Assembly: GCA_017442265.1 (NCBI GenBank)
Contig: JAFSAC010000059.1
Span: 1-37,265 of the forward strand
Length of the DNA stretch: 37,265 nucleotides
Direction: 5' to 3'
Source: Clostridia bacterium
GTDB lineage: Bacteria > Bacillota > Clostridia > Oscillospirales > Acutalibacteraceae
The position numbers were made by a program, and so were the translations under genes. The notes under the pieces are model-generated. The model searched no databases, was not told the DNA's origin, and worked only from the letters and a program-made list of their open reading frames with translations. Positions within the stretch are counted from its first letter, which is position 1; each line of letters opens with the position of its first letter. This document shows, in pieces, positions 27,680 through 35,513 of the stretch.

Positions 27680-28156
27680 GTGTCGGTCGGTTTCCCCTTA
27701 TATATTGATCTCAAGGATAACAACTGCACCGTTTTCGGTGGCGATTTAGAGGCGTACGAGGCCGCATTGACCTTACAGCGCTTTCACGCCAAGGTGACGG
27801 TCATCAATCCTACCCTGTGTCCCGAACTGGAAGAATTGGATAAAAAAGGCGCCATTCGGCATCTGCGCCGGCGGTATTGCCGCGGGGACTGTTCCTCCGG
27901 ACGGCTGTGTGTGGCGGCGACCGACGAGCCGTCGCTCAACATCGCCATTTCGGACGAATGTAAAAACAAAAGTATCCCGGTGGCGGTCACCCGTCCTTTG
28001 GGGTTTGGCACCTTCACCTTCCCCCACGCCGCGATCCAAAAAAACGTGGTGGTGACCGTGTCCGGCAGTGCCGCCCAGGACAAACAGCGGTTTATCAGCG
28101 AGCGCCTGGAAAAAATCTTGCCGCAGTTATTGGACGAATTCGAAAAAAGCAAATAA
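27680..28156 (+). CDS. Degenerate precorrin-2 dehydrogenase (Met8/CysG-N/SirC)-like protein
   Basis: A 158-residue single-domain relative of siroheme synthase N-domain, which oxidises precorrin-2 and can insert iron. The fold is recognisable: FPLYIDLKDNNCTVFGG at the N-terminus, the CVAATDEPSLN region (about 77-87) and TFTFPHA near 115. Key residues deviate: the dinucleotide loop GGG is GGD, and the stretch equivalent to CysG NVVDAP (catalytic Asp104) reads VAVTRPLG with no Asp. No other tetrapyrrole gene is nearby. GTG at 27680, with GGTGG five bases upstream, is preferred over GTG at 27671. It has its own promoter and terminator. It may be an inactive or repurposed homologue. Confidence 0.75.
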   Translation: MSVGFPLYIDLKDNNCTVFGGDLEAYEAALTLQRFHAKVTVINPTLCPELEELDKKGAIRHLRRRYCRGDCSSGRLCVAATDEPSLNIAISDECKNKSIPVAVTRPLGFGTFTFPHAAIQKNVVVTVSGSAAQDKQRFISERLEKILPQLLDEFEKSK

Positions 28157-28158
28157 AC

Positions 28159-28198
28159 AAAAGACCGTTTCCTTCAAAAAGGAAACGGTCTTTTGATC
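28159..28198 (+). terminator. Shared bidirectional terminator
   Basis: A perfect 16-bp stem (28159-28174 with 28179-28194) with a 4-base loop and A/T-run flanks on both sides. It lies 3 bases after the precorrin-2 dehydrogenase-like stop and 14 bases from the stop of the convergent Asn/Gln-rich gene, so it can end both transcripts. Confidence 0.9.
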
Positions 28199-28207
28199 TT
28201 TTCACCA

Positions 28208-28318
28208 TTATTTGCGGTTCTGGTTATCCTGCTTATTCTGCTGATCCTGACGGTTCTGCTTATTCTGCTGATCCTGGCGGTTCTGCTGATTCTGATTGTT
28301 CTGACGATTCTGATCCAT
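28208..28318 (-). CDS. Asn/Gln-rich 36-residue microprotein
   Basis: A 36-residue protein made almost only of Asn, Gln, Asp, Lys and Arg, starting MDQNRQNNQNQQNRQ. It contains a nine-residue unit (NKQNRQDQQ and close variants) encoded by a 27-bp tandem repeat. The ATG at 28318 has AAGAAGGGG about 10 bases upstream; a 28-residue in-frame extension is possible but lacks a binding site. It has no hydrophobic residues and no Cys, and would be disordered. It ends in the shared terminator, convergent with the upstream gene. I recognise no family; small Q/N-rich proteins in spore formers are sometimes spore-associated, but that is only a suggestion. Confidence 0.6.
   Translation of the reverse strand: MDQNRQNNQNQQNRQDQQNKQNRQDQQNKQDNQNRK
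28232..28312. repeat. 27-bp tandem repeat inside the microprotein gene
   Basis: Two near-identical copies (28232-28258 and 28259-28285, one difference) and a diverged third (28286-28312). The unit length is a multiple of three, so copy changes keep the frame. Confidence 0.8.
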
Positions 28319-28436
28319 TGTTTTACAACCCCTTCTTTTCAAGTATTTCCGGGACGGCTTACCGCCGTTCCCGTATGGATATTTTTCACCGTTTTCATCC
28401 ACTTATGCACCGACTGAAATCGGCGGAAAATTTTTC

Positions 28437-28465
28437 TTGCAATTTTTAAGGTGTTATGTTATAGT
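28437..28465 (+). promoter_or_regulatory. Sigma-A promoter of the rimP-nusA-infB-ribF operon
   Basis: TTGCAA (28437-28442), 17-base spacer, TATAGT (28460-28465) with an extended -10 TG (28457-28458). It precedes the leader hairpin and rimP. Confidence 0.8.
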
Positions 28466-28493
28466 ATATATAAAGTAAACATGCTGAATGTTG

Positions 28494-28520
28494 AAAGAGT
28501 GGGGCGACCCGCTCTTTTGT
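28494..28520 (+). promoter_or_regulatory. rimP leader hairpin (terminator-like)
   Basis: A 10-bp stem (28494-28503 with 28508-28517, one G-U pair) capped by a GCGA (GNRA) tetraloop and followed by TTGTCTTG. It starts about 20 bases after the predicted transcription start. It resembles an attenuator or an RNA-binding element controlling the whole operon. Confidence 0.6.
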
Positions 28521-28555
28521 CTTGTTACTGCCAGTAAACGAGGTGAATGAAAAAT

Positions 28556-29059
28556 ATGGCCAAACAAACAAAGCGTTCCTCGGCGCATCCAGGAAGAACC
28601 GCCGACATCGTGCGGGAGATGACCCTGCCGCTGACCGAGGAGTTGGGACTGCTGTTATGGGACGTCCGGTTTGTCAAAGAGGGCACCGACTGGTTTTTGA
28701 GGGTGTTCCTCGACCGGGAGGATACTGCGGTGTCGATTGAAGACTGCGTGGCGGTATCCCGGCGGTTAAGCGACCTGCTGGATGAAAAGGACCCGATCCC
28801 GCAATCCTACTGTTTAGAGGTCTGCTCGCCCGGTATTGAGCGGGAGTTGACCCACAAAGAGCATTTTGAACGGTTTACCGGCGCGCCGGTGCAACTCAAG
28901 CTATACCACCCCCGGGACGGAAAACGGGATTTTGTCGGTCTGCTCGGTGAGCTTTCCGAGGACGGACAATTCACCCTGACCACCGAAGAGGACGAGGTGC
29001 TCACCTTCGACCGCCGTGAAACGGTGTCGGTCCATTTACTGGACGATCAATTCGATTAA
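28556..29059 (+). CDS. rimP: Ribosome maturation factor RimP
   Basis: A 167-residue protein needed for 30S subunit maturation. The N-domain (about 15-90) includes LGLLLWDVRFVKEG and the family segment SIEDCVAVSRRLSDLLD, followed by YCLEVCSPGIERELTHKEHFERF. The C-domain is an Sm-like barrel ending in a short acidic tail. ATG at 28556 is chosen because GAGGTG is 10 bases upstream; the ATG at 28547 is too close. It is the first gene of the operon and lies 28 bases before nusA, the normal order. Confidence 0.96.
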   Translation: MAKQTKRSSAHPGRTADIVREMTLPLTEELGLLLWDVRFVKEGTDWFLRVFLDREDTAVSIEDCVAVSRRLSDLLDEKDPIPQSYCLEVCSPGIERELTHKEHFERFTGAPVQLKLYHPRDGKRDFVGLLGELSEDGQFTLTTEEDEVLTFDRRETVSVHLLDDQFD

Positions 29060-29087
29060 GATGTAATCAACATATAGGAGGTACGTT

Positions 29088-30161
29088 ATGACAACCAAAG
29101 AAAGAACCGAATTTTTTGAAGCCCTGCGTATGCTGGAAAAGGAAAAGGATATCCCCGCCGATTATCTTATGGAAAAGATCCGCACCGCCATTGTCAGCGC
29201 GGTGAACAAGGATTACGATACCAAGGATAACGTCGAGGTGGTCATGGATCCGGAGAAAAACGCTTTCACCGTGGCGATCCGCAAGGAGATCGTGGAAGAT
29301 CTGGAGGATCCGAAAACCCAGATTCTGCCGGATGCCGCCAAGCAGTACACCAAAAAGCCGGTTGTCGGCAAGTTTGTGAATATCCCGCTGGAGCCCAAGC
29401 AGTTCGGGCGGGTGGCGGCACAAGCCGCCAAGCACACCATTCACCAGGGCATCCGCGAAGCCGAAAAGGGTCAGCAGATGGAAGAGTTCCAGCGCAACAA
29501 CCAGGAACTGGTGACCGCGCTGGTGCGCCGGGTGGATCCCCGTACCGGAGCGGTGACGGTGGAGTTCGGCAAAGGCGAAGCAGTGCTTCCCAAGACCGAG
29601 CAGATCGGCGACGAGGTGATCACCGAGGGCAGCCGCATCAAGGTATATATCGTGGACGTGAAGAGCACCGAAAGCGGTCCGCGGGCGCTGATCTCCCGTA
29701 CCCACCACGGACTGGTGAAACGGTTATTTGAAATGGAAGTGCCGGAAATCTTCAACGGAGTGGTGGAAGTGAAAGCCATTTCCCGTGAAGCCGGTTCCCG
29801 CACCAAGATCGCAGTACTGTCTCACGACGAAAACGTCAACGCGATCAGCGCCTGTATCGGTCTGCGCGGTGCCCGCATTGCCGGCATCGTGGAGGAGCTG
29901 GGCGGCGAAAAGATCGACGTCATCGAATACAGCGAGGATCCGGCGGTGTTCATCGCCGCGGCCCTCTCCCCCGCCAAGGTGCTGAACGTGGAGATCGATC
30001 CCAGCGGCGAAAAGGCCTGCCGTGCCACCGTGCCGGACGGACAGCTGTCGCTGGCGATCGGTAACAAAGGACAAAACGCGCGTCTGGCCGCGCGGCTGAC
30101 CGGTTGGAAGATCGATATTCGCCCGGAAAGCGGTTTTTACGGAGAAGAAAACGAGGGCTAA
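29088..30161 (+). CDS. nusA: Transcription elongation/termination factor NusA
   Basis: A 357-residue NusA of the Firmicutes length, without the C-terminal acidic repeats of E. coli. The N-terminal RNA-polymerase-binding domain (about 1-125) is followed by an S1 domain (about 135-200, with AVTVEFGKGEAVLPK) and two KH domains, the first around CIGLRGARIAGI and the second around AIGNKGQNARLAARL. It modulates pausing, termination and antitermination. AGGAGGT precedes the ATG. It lies within rimP-nusA-ylxR-ylxQ-infB. Confidence 0.98.
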   Translation: MTTKERTEFFEALRMLEKEKDIPADYLMEKIRTAIVSAVNKDYDTKDNVEVVMDPEKNAFTVAIRKEIVEDLEDPKTQILPDAAKQYTKKPVVGKFVNIPLEPKQFGRVAAQAAKHTIHQGIREAEKGQQMEEFQRNNQELVTALVRRVDPRTGAVTVEFGKGEAVLPKTEQIGDEVITEGSRIKVYIVDVKSTESGPRALISRTHHGLVKRLFEMEVPEIFNGVVEVKAISREAGSRTKIAVLSHDENVNAISACIGLRGARIAGIVEELGGEKIDVIEYSEDPAVFIAAALSPAKVLNVEIDPSGEKACRATVPDGQLSLAIGNKGQNARLAARLTGWKIDIRPESGFYGEENEG

Positions 30162-30194
30162 CATCCCCTCATATCGGAAGGAGTGACGCTGAAA

Positions 30195-30467
30195 ATGCCC
30201 GTTGAACGAAAAATCCCGCTCCGGAAATGTGTCGGTTGCGGAGAAAGAAAAACCAAAAAAGAACTGGTGCGGGTGGTCCGGGAAAACGAAAACACCTTTT
30301 CCATTGACCGCACCGGCAAAAAGGACGGGCGCGGCGCCTATCTCTGTCCGGATATTGCCTGTCTGCAGATCGCACAGAAAAAGCATCTGCTGGAGCGTTC
30401 CTTTTCTTGTCAGATTCCCGACGAGATCTACGCTCGTTTAGAGGAGGAATTGCAGCAGGATGGATAA
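30195..30467 (+). CDS. ylxR: YlxR family (DUF448) RNA-binding protein
   Basis: A 90-residue protein with the DUF448 signature: IPLRKCVGCGERKTKKELVR near the N-terminus (Cys pair CVGC) and GRGAYLCPDIACLQIAQKK near 45-63. YlxR proteins are predicted RNA binders and have been linked to RnpB/RNase P regulation in B. subtilis. ATG at 30195 is preferred over GTG at 30183 because AAGGAG stands about 11 bases ahead of the ATG and directly against the GTG. Its end overlaps ylxQ by 8 bases. Confidence 0.94.
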   Translation: MPVERKIPLRKCVGCGERKTKKELVRVVRENENTFSIDRTGKKDGRGAYLCPDIACLQIAQKKHLLERSFSCQIPDEIYARLEEELQQDG

Positions 30468-30792
30468 CAAGCTTGCCGGTGCGCTCGGCCTGTGCCGCCG
30501 CGCCGGACATCTGATCGCCGGCTTTGATGCCGTCAAGGAATGGATCAAGGGTGAGCGCGCCGTACTGGTGCTGCTGGCTCACGACCTTTCCGAAAAGACC
30601 GAAAAGGAAATTCGTTTTTGCGCCCGGTCTATGGCAAAGCCGCCGCTCTTACTCCCCTGCTCCATGCAGGAGCTTTCCGCCGTCATCGGTATGAAAAAGC
30701 CGGTCGGCGTGATCGCTGTGGATGACAACGGACTGGCCACGGCTATATGCAAACATATCCCTGCCGAATTAAAGGAGGACGATGCCCTATGA
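30460..30792 (+). CDS. ylxQ: YlxQ, L7Ae/L30e-family RNA-binding protein
   Basis: A 110-residue L7Ae-type protein that in other Firmicutes binds kink-turn RNA. The N-terminal [20 protein letters not shown] is the family start, and [16 protein letters not shown] and [13 protein letters not shown] complete the fold. It overlaps ylxR by 8 bases and infB by 4 bases (ATGA), so it is translationally coupled on both sides. Confidence 0.94.
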   Translation: MDNKLAGALGLCRRAGHLIAGFDAVKEWIKGERAVLVLLAHDLSEKTEKEIRFCARSMAKPPLLLPCSMQELSAVIGMKKPVGVIAVDDNGLATAICKHIPAELKEDDAL

Positions 30793-33248
30793 TGATTAAA
30801 TACCGCGTAAGCGATGTTGCCAAGGATTTTGGCGTTCCCGGCAAAGAGATCATTGAACTGCTCGAAAAACACTTCACCCCCGCCAAGAAAAGCGCGAGTG
30901 CGCTGGAGGAAAACGAGCTGGATATTATCTTCGAGCATTACACCCAAAAATTTGCCGTTGACAATCTGGACGCGTATTTTGCGACCGCTAACGAGCGCCC
31001 GGTGAAAAAGCCGGAACCGAAGCCGGAACCCAAAGCGGAGCCGAAGGTGGAACCGAAGGCCGAGCCCAAGGTCGAGCCGAAAGCTGAAAAACCGGCCGCC
31101 CCGGCCCAAAAACCGGCGGCACAGAAGCCGGCTGCTCCGGCGCAGAAGCCGGCCGCCCAAAAACCGGCGGTGCAGAAGCCGGCGGCGCAGAAGCCGGTGG
31201 ACGATACCCCGATCAACATTCCGTTCCGCCCGATGCAGAAAAAGGCAAAGCAGCCGGCTCCCGAGCGCGGACCGATCGAGCGGCGCACCGTTGATACCCG
31301 TACTCCGCAGGTGGACGTGGGCAAATACGACGAGAAGTTTGACGTATTGGCGCAGGCCAGCAGTAATATGCGCCGGGCGGATAACGCCGTGCGCAAGCAG
31401 AAGATCAACCAGAAATCCCAGCAGTACCGCAAGCCGCACCGCCGTCGTGAGACCGAGGCGGAGCGCCTGAAACGTATTGAGGCGGAGCGCAAGAAAAAGC
31501 AGCTCACCATTACGGTGGGAGACACCATTACGGTGGGCGAACTCGCCTCCCGTCTGAAGGCGACCGCCGCCGAAGTTATCAAAGCGTTGATGAAGCTGGG
31601 CGAGATGGTAACGGTCAACCAAGAGGTGGATTTTGACACCGCGTATCTGGTTGCCGAAGAGTTCCACGCTCACGTAGAGCGCGAAGTGGTGGTCACCATT
31701 GAGGAGCAGATCATCGACGACAGTACCGACGATGATGCGAATCTCCAGCACCGTGATCCGGTGGTGGTGGTTATGGGTCACGTTGACCACGGTAAGACCT
31801 CCATTTTGGATGCGATCCGTAAAACCAGCGTTACCACCGGAGAGGCCGGCGGTATCACCCAGCACATCGGTGCGTATCGGGTGAACTGTGACGGCAACTC
31901 CATTACCTTCCTCGACACCCCCGGTCACGCCGCCTTTACCTCCATGCGGGCACGCGGCGCGCAGGTGACCGATATTGCGATTCTGGTGGTTGCCGCCGAC
32001 GACGGTATTATGCCGCAGACCATTGAGGCGATCAACCACGCAAAAGCCGCTAACGTATCTATCATCGTGGCGATCAACAAAATGGATAAGCAGGAAGCCA
32101 ACCCCGACCGCATTATGCAGCAGCTCACCGAGCACGAACTGGTGCCGGAGGAGTGGGGCGGCGACGTTATCTGCGTTCCGGTATCGGCAAAAACCGGTAT
32201 GGGCATCGACAAACTGCTCGAAACGGTGCTGCTGGTAGCCGAAGTACAGGATTACAAAGCCAACCCCGACCGTGCCGCTAAAGGTACCGTTATCGAAGCG
32301 CGGCTGGATAAAGGCCGCGGTCCGCTTGCTACCGTCCTGGTACAAAACGGCACCCTTCGTACCGGCGATATTCTGGTGGCCGGTTCCAGTGTCGGCCGCA
32401 TCCGTGCGATGTCGGACGAAAACGGCAATCCGGTAGAGCAAGCCGGTCCGTCGGTCCCGGTCGAAATTATGGGTCTTGACACCGTCCCGGTGTCCGGCGA
32501 TCTGTTCGACGCGGTTACCGACGAACGGTTGGCCCGCCAGTTGGTGGAACAGCGCAAAACGGCCGCCAAGGAAGAGCGGTTCAACGCTTATCAGAAGGTC
32601 ACCCTCGACAACGTATTTGATCAGATGCAACGCGGCGATATGAAGGAACTGCCGATCATCGTCAAGGCCGACGTGCAGGGTTCGGTGGAAGCAGTTCGTC
32701 AGTCGCTTGAAAAGCTGTCCAACGACGAAGTGCGCGTTCGGGTCATCCACGGCGCGGTCGGCGGCGTAAACGAGAACGACGTTATGCTCGCTTCCGCTTC
32801 CGGGGCGATCATCGTCGGCTTTAACGTCCGTCCCGATCCGCTGGCGCAGGTTGCCGCCGAGCAGAACGAGGTGGATATGCGGATGTACCGCATCATCTAC
32901 GACTGCATTGAAGAAATGGAGTCGGCGATGAAGGGTATGCTCGCTCCCAAGACCCGCGAAGTACTGCACGGCCGGGCGGAAGTCCGTCAGGTATACCGCA
33001 TCACCGGCGTGGGACTGGTGGCCGGTTGTTACGTGGTGGACGGCAAGGTCTGCCGCAACGACCTGCTCCGTATCGTCCGTGACGGCATCATCATCGGCGA
33101 CGATAAAATGATCTCGCTCAAGCGTTTCAAGGATGACCAGAAAGAGGTCGCTCAAGGATACGAATGCGGTATCGGTCTGGAGAAATTCACCGATATTAAA
33201 GAGGGCGATATCTACGAAACTTATATTATTGAGGAGTACAGAGACTAA
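30789..33248 (+). CDS. infB: Translation initiation factor IF-2
   Basis: An 819-residue GTPase that brings initiator tRNA to the 30S subunit. The N-terminal IF2N domain (1-60) is followed by a repetitive Lys/Pro/Ala/Glu linker (about 72-137), a second IF2N-type domain (about 240-290), and the GTPase domain with GHVDHGKTS (about 329-337), DTPGHAAF and NKMDK. Domains II-IV follow and the protein ends [18 protein letters not shown] at 30789 or the adjacent ATG at 30792 is preceded by AAAGGAGG about 10 bases upstream. rbfA starts on its stop codon. Confidence 0.98.
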   Translation: MMIKYRVSDVAKDFGVPGKEIIELLEKHFTPAKKSASALEENELDIIFEHYTQKFAVDNLDAYFATANERPVKKPEPKPEPKAEPKVEPKAEPKVEPKAEKPAAPAQKPAAQKPAAPAQKPAAQKPAVQKPAAQKPVDDTPINIPFRPMQKKAKQPAPERGPIERRTVDTRTPQVDVGKYDEKFDVLAQASSNMRRADNAVRKQKINQKSQQYRKPHRRRETEAERLKRIEAERKKKQLTITVGDTITVGELASRLKATAAEVIKALMKLGEMVTVNQEVDFDTAYLVAEEFHAHVEREVVVTIEEQIIDDSTDDDANLQHRDPVVVVMGHVDHGKTSILDAIRKTSVTTGEAGGITQHIGAYRVNCDGNSITFLDTPGHAAFTSMRARGAQVTDIAILVVAADDGIMPQTIEAINHAKAANVSIIVAINKMDKQEANPDRIMQQLTEHELVPEEWGGDVICVPVSAKTGMGIDKLLETVLLVAEVQDYKANPDRAAKGTVIEARLDKGRGPLATVLVQNGTLRTGDILVAGSSVGRIRAMSDENGNPVEQAGPSVPVEIMGLDTVPVSGDLFDAVTDERLARQLVEQRKTAAKEERFNAYQKVTLDNVFDQMQRGDMKELPIIVKADVQGSVEAVRQSLEKLSNDEVRVRVIHGAVGGVNENDVMLASASGAIIVGFNVRPDPLAQVAAEQNEVDMRMYRIIYDCIEEMESAMKGMLAPKTREVLHGRAEVRQVYRITGVGLVAGCYVVDGKVCRNDLLRIVRDGIIIGDDKMISLKRFKDDQKEVAQGYECGIGLEKFTDIKEGDIYETYIIEEYRD
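31003..31200. repeat. Repetitive linker of infB
   Basis: Coding DNA made of short degenerate repeats giving [13 protein letters not shown] units (about 31003-31095) then [16 protein letters not shown] units (about 31096-31200). Unit lengths keep the reading frame. This is a low-complexity region prone to length change. Confidence 0.8.
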
Positions 33249-33634
33249 TGGGAAGCTATCGTTCCGACCGCACCAGCGAAGATATTATGCGTGAACTGTC
33301 CGCTATTCTGCGGACGGTCAAGGACCCGCGGGTTGCGGGACATATGCTGAGCATCGTTCGGGTGGACGTCACCCGCGATATGTCCTATGCCACCGTATTT
33401 ATCAGCGCGATGGAAGGGCTTGACACCGCCAAAACGGCGGTAAAAGGGCTCCAATCCGCCGCCGGATATATGCGGCGGGAGCTGGGACAGGCCCTGCGGT
33501 TGCGGTATACCCCGGAGCTGCGGTTTATTGCGGACGATTCCATTCGGTACAGTGCTGACATTTCCGCCACCTTAAACCGGCTGAAAGAGACCGGAAACGG
33601 TGTCCGGGAGGAGGAGACTCCGGATGAAAACTAA
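33248..33634 (+). CDS. rbfA: Ribosome-binding factor A
   Basis: A 128-residue cold-shock ribosome maturation factor that binds the 30S subunit near helix 1 of 16S rRNA. Typical features are the N-terminal SYRSDRTSEDIMRELSAIL, ISAMEGLDTAK in the middle and GQALRLRYTPELRFIADDS near 80-98. Its ATG overlaps the infB stop by one base, and its end overlaps the start of nrnA by 11 bases. Confidence 0.97.
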   Translation: MGSYRSDRTSEDIMRELSAILRTVKDPRVAGHMLSIVRVDVTRDMSYATVFISAMEGLDTAKTAVKGLQSAAGYMRRELGQALRLRYTPELRFIADDSIRYSADISATLNRLKETGNGVREEETPDEN

Positions 33635-34592
33635 CTACCTGACCTTACAGGAGACCGCCGATCGGCTGATGTCAGCCGATCGCATCCTGCTGCTCGCGCA
33701 TCAATACCCCGACGGGGATGCTATCGGCTCCTGTGTCGGGTTGGCGCTGGCGTTACAGTCGCTCGGAAAACAGGCACGGGTTATGTGCAATGACGTGATC
33801 CCGGATAAATACAGCTATATGACCGATACCCTGCGCCCGGACGAGTTTGAACCGGGTTTTATCTGTGCGGTGGACGTCGCCGATCCGAAGCTGCTCGGTC
33901 CTGCTATGCAAGGGTTTGCCGAGCGGGTGGATCTGTGCATCGATCACCACGGCACCAACGTCGCGTATGCCAAGGAAACGCTGCTGGATGCCGATTGCGC
34001 CGCGGCGGCGATGCTCATCTTCCGGTTATTGCCGGTTATGGGGGTCAAACTGACCGCCCCGATCGCGCAGTGTCTGTATACCGCTATGGCGACCGATACC
34101 GGCTGTTTCAAATACGGCAACACCTCAGCGGAAACCCACCGTATGGCGGCGGATTGTATCGATTGCGGTATCCCCTACGAGGAGATCAACCGCTCGATGT
34201 TTGATATCAAGTCCCGTGCGCGGCTGGAATTGGAACGCCGAGCATTGCAGGACATTCGGTTTTATTATCACAACCGCTGTGCCGTGATGACCATTACCAA
34301 TCAAATGGTGAAAGAAAGCGGCGCCGGCGAGAACGACCTCGAAGGACTTCCGCCGCTTCCCCGGCAGATCGAAGGGGTCTGGGCCGGGGTTACCCTACGG
34401 GAAAAGGCAGACGGCAGTTTTAAGATCAGTCTGCGCACCGGACGGCACGCAAATGCGGCCGACATCTGCAAGGTGCTCGGCGGCGGCGGACACGCCGCGG
34501 CGGCCGGGTGTACCATTGCGCTCCCGCTGAACGAAGCGATCGAAAAGATCGTGGCGGTGATCGGAGAGGTTACCCCGCGTATCCGCGACTGA
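33624..34592 (+). CDS. nrnA: DHH-family nanoRNase/pAp phosphatase NrnA
   Basis: A 322-residue bifunctional oligoribonuclease and 3'-phosphoadenosine 5'-phosphate phosphatase. It degrades 2-5-nucleotide RNA fragments and recycles pAp. The DHH domain has HQYPDGDAIGS (26-36; His26, Asp30, Asp32), DVADP with Asp84, and the DHH triad itself at 107-109. The DHHA1 domain has the substrate motif GGGGHAAAAG near 290. A longer frame beginning at 33600 lacks a binding site, while GGAGGAG lies before the ATG at 33624. The rbfA-nrnA-truB order is common in Firmicutes. Confidence 0.96.
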   Translation: MKTNYLTLQETADRLMSADRILLLAHQYPDGDAIGSCVGLALALQSLGKQARVMCNDVIPDKYSYMTDTLRPDEFEPGFICAVDVADPKLLGPAMQGFAERVDLCIDHHGTNVAYAKETLLDADCAAAAMLIFRLLPVMGVKLTAPIAQCLYTAMATDTGCFKYGNTSAETHRMAADCIDCGIPYEEINRSMFDIKSRARLELERRALQDIRFYYHNRCAVMTITNQMVKESGAGENDLEGLPPLPRQIEGVWAGVTLREKADGSFKISLRTGRHANAADICKVLGGGGHAAAAGCTIALPLNEAIEKIVAVIGEVTPRIRD

Positions 34593-34602
34593 CGGAGGAA
34601 TT

Positions 34603-35493
34603 ATGGACGGGATTTTATGTTTGGATAAACCGCAGGACATTACCTCATTTGTTTGCTGTGCAAAATTGCGCCGTTTGGTCGGCGAAAAAAAGGTAGGACA
34701 CGGCGGCACGCTGGACCCCATGGCGACCGGCGTGCTGCCGATTTTATTCGGCAAAGCCACCCGGGCACTGGATCTCATCCCGGCGCAGGATAAACGGTAC
34801 GTCGCGACCCTTCGGTTCGGTTTTGTCAGCGATACGCTGGATATCTGGGGAAAGGTCACCCCCACCGGGAAACCGGCACCGACCTTGTCCGAAATTGAAG
34901 ATGCCCTTCCCTCTTTCCGGGGGGATATTTTGCAGATCCCGCCGATGACCTCGGCGCTCAAACAACAGGGACAGCGGCTTTACACCTTGGCCCGCCAGGG
35001 AATCACGGTGGATCGACCGGCGCGCCCGGTGACGGTGTTTTCACTGGATATTCTGCAATACGACCCCGACAAAGGGGAACTGACCATTGACTGTCATTGC
35101 TCCAAAGGCACCTACATCCGCACCATTTGTGACGATTTAGGGGCGAAACTCGGGTGCGGGGCGGTGATGATCGCCTTGCGGCGCACCCGCGCCGCCGGTC
35201 TGCCGATCGAAGAGGCGGTCGAGCTCTGTAAAGTGGAGGAACTTGCCGCCAATGACCCAGAAGGGTTGAAGGCACTTGTCCGCCCGATCGAGGAGTTGTT
35301 TACCGATTATCCCGCTGTGACCGTGTCGACAAAACAGGCGGTGCGATTTCGAAACGGCGGCGCACTGGAAATCGCCCGGTTATCCTCCCCGGTGTCCGAA
35401 GGGCTTATCCGGGTGAAAGCTCCCGACGGGGTCTTTTTAGGACTCGGCGAGCCGAAAGACGGATCGCTGAAAATTGTCAAGTTATTCGTATAA
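34603..35493 (+). CDS. truB: tRNA pseudouridine-55 synthase TruB
   Basis: A 296-residue enzyme that makes pseudouridine at position 55 of the tRNA T-loop. The N-terminal LDKPQDITSF and the catalytic HGGTLDPMATGVLPI with Asp38 are clear; KRYVATLRFGFVSDTLD and the substrate region CSKGTYIRTICDDLG follow. A C-terminal PUA-like domain (about 230-296) ends IVKLFV. GGAGG precedes the ATG. It is the gene before ribF. TrmFO acts on the neighbouring position U54 of the same loop and lies elsewhere in the window. Confidence 0.97.
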   Translation: MDGILCLDKPQDITSFVCCAKLRRLVGEKKVGHGGTLDPMATGVLPILFGKATRALDLIPAQDKRYVATLRFGFVSDTLDIWGKVTPTGKPAPTLSEIEDALPSFRGDILQIPPMTSALKQQGQRLYTLARQGITVDRPARPVTVFSLDILQYDPDKGELTIDCHCSKGTYIRTICDDLGAKLGCGAVMIALRRTRAAGLPIEEAVELCKVEELAANDPEGLKALVRPIEELFTDYPAVTVSTKQAVRFRNGGALEIARLSSPVSEGLIRVKAPDGVFLGLGEPKDGSLKIVKLFV

Positions 35494-35513
35494 AACGACG
35501 AAAGGAGAACACC

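Noticed and set aside
28232..28312. Short direct repeats considered as a CRISPR array
   Set aside because: The repeats are tandem without spacers, lie in a coding frame and have no cas genes nearby.
30579..33155. An 858-codon open frame antisense to infB
   Set aside because: It mirrors the infB codon pattern, has a low-complexity His/Val/Asp-rich translation, no ribosome binding site and no recognisable domain. It is a by-product of GC-biased codons.
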